Assembly (NCBI GenBank): GCA_004026145.2
Contig: CP034975.1
Coordinates: forward strand, 2,768,398-2,832,397
From: Takifugu bimaculatus
Lineage: Eukaryota; Chordata; Actinopteri; Tetraodontiformes; Tetraodontidae
Reading direction: 5' to 3'
Length of the DNA: 64,000 nt
A program made the position numbers and the translations under genes. Of the stretch, positions 59,288 to 64,000 are shown one piece after another. Below the pieces are notes generated by a model, which was not told the origin of the DNA, made no database searches, and was given only the letters and a program-made list of their open reading frames with translations. Positions within the stretch are counted from its first letter, which is position 1. Every line of letters begins with the position of its first letter.

Positions 59288-59362
59288 TTCTCCAGTGGAG
59301 GCCATCTCACAGCGCAGCACGGGGTCCGCTTCCCTCAAGCGCGGCCAGGAGAACATGGGTGC
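59288..59362 (-). CDS. cps1: cps1 exon: APMFSWPRL segment
   Basis: This 75-bp exon encodes APMFSWPRLREADPVLRCEM followed by ASTGE. It is nearly identical to the human sequence and includes the conserved SWPRL and EMxSTGE motifs of carbamoyl-phosphate synthases. Phase 0 at both ends. The acceptor is tttcatcag and the donor gtaggt. Confidence 0.96.
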
Positions 59363-62300
59363 CTGATGAAAGCAGAGACAAGGAGAGCAGGTATTTCTTA
59401 TGTGCGGAGCAACAGAACATTGCAGCACATGACGGTTAGGACAGGACAGGCAGCTGTGGTCAGCATTTATATATCACAATGGCGCCAGAGGGATGCGATC
59501 ATTAGGGATATCAGAACACTGCTGCCACCTAGAGGTGTAAAATAGGACATATGAGAAGGCAACAGGTGAACCAACCTTGTGTTACACTCAAGAACTTTGT
59601 GTTTAATCACAAGCTCCTATGAATTTATTTTAGTTTACTGTGCTTTTAAATGGTAGATCAACAGATAACAAGCCAGAAGTGACAGTAAATAATTGAAAAC
59701 AAAAGGACAAGAGAAAAGCAATGACAAGTAAAGAAAGCTACAGCTACAGACTGAGCTGATCCAGATGCAAATAAAGACCATTTTTATCTTGAAAAGAGAA
59801 CAATGAGCTGTGGTGTTGTGGCATTTCTGAGCGTGCACAGTCACACAAACACACAGACAAGGGTCACTGGGGGGATTTATCCTTGAAGTGGGACATCTCA
59901 TCAGCTGAATGTAACATTTGCATACTAATGCCGGGATGGACAGGGAGGGAAGGAACTGCAGACCAGGAACCTTGGAACACTTATCAAGGCTTTACACACA
60001 GTCAAGAGAGCAAGCACACCAGCGTTTAATGGAGAAACTGGCAGAATCCGTCTGACGGCCAACTTCAGTAGCCTTGGGGAATTCATGGAACACAACTCGG
60101 CTTACAAATTCTATCACAATACCTCAGGCCTAGTTCTGGTCTCTCAGTTCTGGTCTCTTGCACGTCTGTGCGCATGTTGCTACTGTGTGAATTCCCTCCC
60201 ACCTACTTGGGTCTATGTGTGTTCCTCCTGAGCAGGCTTGTGACATATCTAACTATATTTAAACTGCAGTGACAACTGCAGAGAGGCAGTAAAAGGGATC
60301 ACAGATGCCTTTGAGCCCTGGAACACGATGATTGAGTGGTCTGGGCTTCCATACTGAAGCTACTGCACTCTTGTCCCACACCAGCATAAACATACCAAAA
60401 GAGGAATCTAAAGCTATATATCTAGCCAGACCAGGAAACCACAGCTATCAGTCTGAAAATAAGAAAACATGCACCTACAAAACCTCATAACAACAATGCT
60501 GGGTTTTCCTTGTGCGCGGTAAAGAAGACTACGGGGCTGCCACAATAACTGCAGCTTTGCAACCGCAGCATCTCGGCGACACACAAACCCTTGGCCCGCA
60601 TCTCCCGGGCCCACACGCACTGCTAAGAGAAGAGTTACGAAGCTCCGCGACAGGAACAATGTTATCTTCCAGCAGCAGCTGTGCTGCAGCAAAAAGGGAC
60701 TGAATAAAGTAAGACGTTTCCATATTACACCGTCGCTCGCTGTCACTTTTGTTAGCGACAGCCAGGACCACACATGTAGAACGAGTTGACATTAGCAGTT
60801 ATATGGTAATTAACAGCTATATTTTGACTTAATTCTCACAGTAATATAAGCTGCGCATGTATTTTAGTCCCCTAAAAAGGAAGCTTTTAGGCAAATAAAG
60901 CATTTAGTATTGGTTTCTAATCGAGCTGATTTTTGGACCATGGAGAAAACTCAATCGGCCACAGAGAGATCATGCAAAGACCACCAGAAAGACCTTTTTG
61001 CTAAAGAAAACTTCAAAAGATTAACATAATTAACAATGTGTGTTTTTCTATAAATGGACACGTCCAAAAAAATCAAACTCTCCATGGTTGATTTTCAAGT
61101 TTTCAGATCACAAATATACACCAGAGACCAGTAGCAACCAGACTTAGAGACTTAAACCTGATCCCCGGACTTTATGTTTTTGGAATCATAAAGACAAACC
61201 GTATTGCTTTCCAGCATTTGAAGGAACAAAAATGACACAAAGGGGACTTGTTAGTGGAGGAAACCACTGTTTCTGTTAAGTAGAGAGTGACAGAGAGCAG
61301 AGTATTAGAGAAAGGCTGGGAAGAAGGCAGACAGAGCGACTTGTGGCCCGGGAACGGTGGTAGGGATGAGGACTGCTGGTGAATATGATCGGCACAATGA
61401 CGGGGTAATGGTTGCAGCGTGTGACAAATTAACCATGCATTTATGAACAAATGTCTGTGTTCTGGAAGGATTTCCTGCAGAGCCCTGTTTACTCAGGCAG
61501 TACGTCTGTGGCACCAACTCCACGTAAACTCTAGAAGTCTTTTAAGTTCAGCGCCTCGAGTATTCAGAGCTCCGATTAATATTCCTCACCGCCAGGAAGA
61601 ATAGGAAATTGAAAACTTTCATTGGGGGTGCTGAGGAGGGGGGATTATACCTGCGTGATTGGTTCCGAACTACAACCATTGTTACAACAGCTCTGTTGTA
61701 ATTAGAAGGAGAAATTACTTGGGGAAAAAACAGCTTTGGAACAGCTGCTGACACACAAACGGTCTCACATTCAGTCGAGTAAACCTCGCAGCCCGTTTCA
61801 CAAAGCAGCCCCCCCATAGCACGGAGGTAGAGGAGCGGAGCCATAATTGCCGGGTTTGTTATGTGATCCAGCAGAAGCTGCACTGGAAGAACGTGGAGTA
61901 CCTATTAAGATATCATACACGAGGGGACCTTTAGAGAAGAAATAATTGTTCAACCATATCTGTTCAATCGGACAGAGAAATTCAGAGACTTTGAGGACTT
62001 CACAATTTAATTGCCTTTTGGGAATTAAGTGATTCTTGACTCATATTTAGAAGACGGTAAAAAACCTTCAAATATACACATCCACATATAAAGCGTGGCC
62101 TGATTTGGATGTGAATGAAGAAGATGATCCTCACTTCTCCTACGTTGAGTAATCAAGCCCGAAAAGGCTGAAAAAACCTGCAGAGTAACTCATTTTGGAC
62201 AGTGTCATTGTCGTTAAACAATTTTCAGACAGATGGATGTGCTGTTAAGAGGTGATTTTCAGGACAAGCGAGGAAGTGTGGCGAGACTTCTTCCACGTCC

Positions 62301-63439
62301 GTGCAGTCTGAAGCAAAGCATACGTGACATAAATGGGCTGGGTGAAAAGACTTCAGTAGATCAAAAAAGCCTGACAAGAGCCATTATGAAGCCATTATTT
62401 AATCTCCCATTCCAACGGTGAGTTGAAACACCCTCAGAGCAGCATTTAGCTGCGAGCAAAGAGACAACGCAGCACTTATGTTGACCTGAGACGTATTTGG
62501 ACTCAATAAGGTTCCCATAAAACATCCGAAGGGGCATTCTGAGAGCACTTTAGACTGGCCGCCGGTCAAAGACACACATTAGGGCTCACACAGAGGGCAG
62601 GAGGGCTGAAGTCCTGCTCATCTGGCCCCTAAAGCGCAGCACTTAACGAGCAGCTGTGAATTACGCCATATTTCGCCAAGGATGAGTATCAGTTAATGGG
62701 TAATTCAGAGCGGCTTCACATGTGACCAAACAGGGCATGAGCTGGATAAATATCGGAGGGAACGGATGAGGGGGAAGATAGCGGTGCTCATTAGGCTGCA
62801 GTTCAAAATGCTGTGGAGCGCTCATCCTCACTGACGCCGCAACAGTTTCAACCATGGGAACAGAGAGAGCACCTGACCAACAGTCAACCAGTGGATCTCC
62901 TTTACACATCCACGTCAGTTTTGGGGGGGTTATTTGTTCACTGTAGTAATGAACATAAGCCTCTGCAACAAGGCCGTGGCAACTTCAAAATGAGACAAAG
63001 TGAGTACAAAATGGAGAGATAATTATTAGTGATTAGCAGATATGTTTCACAATGGTCCTGGGCCTTTCACACAGTGTACCCTGATAGTTGATGACAATTA
63101 TCCACGTGTGCTTATGTGTGTAGCTGGAAAAACAAAACACTTACGAGGGCAGTTTATTGTGTCCGAACAAAAGAAGGAGACTAAAAGGTCTTTGGTGAAT
63201 TATTTTACAAGGGTCCAAAAATTAGAAAAAAAAAATCCTTTTGTGATATTAAGTTTCCTTATGCTACTCCTTCTAAGGTTATACGCTTTAGCTTAAGTCT
63301 TCAAATGTATGTTATGTATGTTTCAATTTCACCAGTCATATTTAATTATGTTTTCTCTCGCTGGCCTTCAAGGCCTCTATCATTGGGTGAAAGAGGGAAT
63401 TAGGAGACACAAACACAAATCTAAATCTACATTTCCCAC
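59363..63439 (-). other. large cps1 intron, no gene recognised
   Basis: This GT-AG intron of 4077 bp is the longest in the visible part of cps1. A stretch at about 60510-60790 is CpG-richer and open on both strands (87 codons on minus, 63 on plus) but shows no recognisable domain. Nothing else was seen. Confidence 0.8.
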
Positions 63440-63610
63440 CTTGATGCCAACAAAGTCGGTGGGAATGATGGGCCTCTCCAGGGAGGGCAGACTGGCTTCA
63501 TCCAAAGGTTCTCCCACCATGGCTTTGGTTGCCACGCTGATGAAGTCCACGCCGATGGTTTTGGACACAAACGGGAAGGAACGAGATGCCCTCAAGTTAC
63601 ATTCAATCAC
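63440..63610 (-). CDS. cps1: cps1 exon: VIECNLRASRS, end of ATP-grasp
   Basis: This 171-bp exon encodes VIECNLRASRSFPFVSKTIG, then VDFISVATKAMVGEPLDEAS, then LPSLERPIIPTDFVGIK. ECNLRASRSFPFVSK is the signature of the second ATP-grasp domain, with the metal-binding Glu and Asn (E-x-N). Human has the same order with modest differences. Phase 0 at both ends. The acceptor is aactggcag and the donor gtggga. Confidence 0.97.
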
Positions 63611-63798
63611 CTGCCAGTTAAAAGAATGACAAAACTCACTAAAATATAGATTTAATCAGTGAGGGTAGATGCACCATATCCGCCCATAATTTAGAATCTG
63701 AAGGTGATTTCAATTTGGAAGTGAACTACGTTTGATGCAACCGAGTGTGAAAAATTACCAGCTCTCATTTAGCCATACCCTCAGGAAATATTACCTAC

Positions 63799-63888
63799 CA
63801 TGACATCATTGCCTTTAACCAGAAACTGAGTGTTAAAGGGTCCCGAAATTTCAAACGCCTGTGCAATTTTCCGAACGGCAATCTTAAC
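63799..63888 (-). CDS. cps1: cps1 exon: ATP-grasp segment GPFNTQFLVKGND
   Basis: This 90-bp exon encodes VKIAVRKIAQAFEIS, then GPFNTQFLVKGNDVM, phase 0 at both ends. GPFNxQFLVKGND is a conserved block of the synthetase ATP-grasp fold. The acceptor is cttcattaag, with a purine near the AG. The donor is gtaggt. Confidence 0.95.
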
Positions 63889-63978
63889 CTTAATGAAGGG
63901 AAGAAAAAAAGAAATGCAACATAAAAGGACACATTTCACTGTAGGTCACCAAAAAATGCCGAAGGCTTCTGAACTTAC

Positions 63979-64000
63979 CTTTTCTAGCGCCCCCTGGCTG
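63979..64000 (-). CDS. cps1: cps1 exon, partial at window edge
   Basis: The last 22 bp in the window encode SQGALEK before a donor gtaagt on the minus strand. Human CPS1 has SQGAIEK immediately before the VKDATRK segment, so this is the next upstream exon, cut by the window edge. Confidence 0.85.

Larger units (their letters stand above)
56883..64000 (-). other. cps1: cps1 gene, 3' portion (nine exons, first cut)
   Basis: This is the 3' part of the gene for mitochondrial carbamoyl-phosphate synthase (CPS1, functioning as the glutamine-using CPS III in fishes). It makes carbamoyl phosphate for the urea cycle. Nine minus-strand exons join in frame to encode the last 287 residues: the end of the second ATP-grasp half and the C-terminal allosteric domain that binds N-acetylglutamate. 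All residues corresponding to human Thr1391, Thr1394, Trp1410, Asn1437, Asn1440 and Asn1449 are present. The frame stops after the allosteric domain, unlike CAD, which continues into dihydroorotase. All introns are GT-AG. The gene is convergent with erbb4, as in human. Confidence 0.94.

Noticed and set aside
1..64000. CRISPR arrays, operons or bacterial-type defence systems
   Set aside because: The window is intron-containing vertebrate DNA; the tandem repeats present are microsatellites and a minisatellite without spacers.

Overview
The window is vertebrate nuclear DNA, almost certainly from a teleost fish. It contains spliced genes with small exons and GT-AG introns, many dinucleotide microsatellites, an RTE-clade LINE of the kind common in teleosts (Rex3/Expander-like), and teleost-type dispersed repeats. 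Two protein genes lie tail to tail. The plus strand carries the 3' part of an erbb4 receptor tyrosine kinase gene (coding exons between 1875 and 10696). The minus strand carries the 3' part of a cps1 (carbamoyl-phosphate synthase) gene (exons between 56883 and the right edge). Human CPS1 and ERBB4 are also neighbours on 2q34 in a convergent arrangement, so the order looks like conserved synteny. I cannot tell which teleost erbb4 paralogue this is.

erbb4: eight exons with consistent phases encode the last 568 residues, from the GMMYLEE segment of the kinase domain to the C-terminal TVV. They give the HRD and DFG motifs, the activation loop, the C-lobe, and a long phosphotyrosine tail. The kinase exon lengths (156, 76, 147, 98 bp) fit the ErbB family. 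The tail has diverged from human ERBB4. I find no CYT-1 exon; the first PPxY motif is broken; there is a low-complexity His/Ser/Ala insertion and what looks like an extra intron. The last exon appears to have lost its ancestral acceptor, which removes a conserved YLNP tyrosine motif still readable in the genomic sequence just upstream. A long probable 3' UTR follows.

Intergenic interval (about 16.4 to 55.5 kb): no host protein gene is recognised. It holds a perfect 23-bp-arm hairpin at 17.0 kb, a (TA)n tract at 21.1 kb, a 5'-truncated LINE fragment at 23.07-23.56 kb, and directly after it a near full-length LINE (23574-26922) with an open 1067-codon frame and a 10-bp target-site duplication. 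Next come a G-rich region with a 63-bp tandem repeat and an older local duplication (26.95-28.15 kb), an L2-like repeat tail at 31.2 kb, and a highly similar pair of about 375-bp direct repeats at 40.86 and 42.73 kb. An isolated exon-like 52-bp segment lies at 47.07 kb. Several AT-rich, homeobox-site-rich stretches read like conserved non-coding elements, but this cannot be tested here.

cps1: nine exons on the minus strand (the first cut by the window edge) encode the last 287 residues: the end of the second ATP-grasp synthetase half and the whole C-terminal allosteric domain. All six residues known to contact N-acetylglutamate in human CPS1 are conserved. The protein ends there rather than running into a dihydroorotase domain, which separates it from CAD.

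Nothing resembling a new defence or mobile system was seen. The most informative signals are the erbb4 tail splice-site loss, the P+1-loop substitution, the young LINE insertion, and the recent 375-bp duplication.
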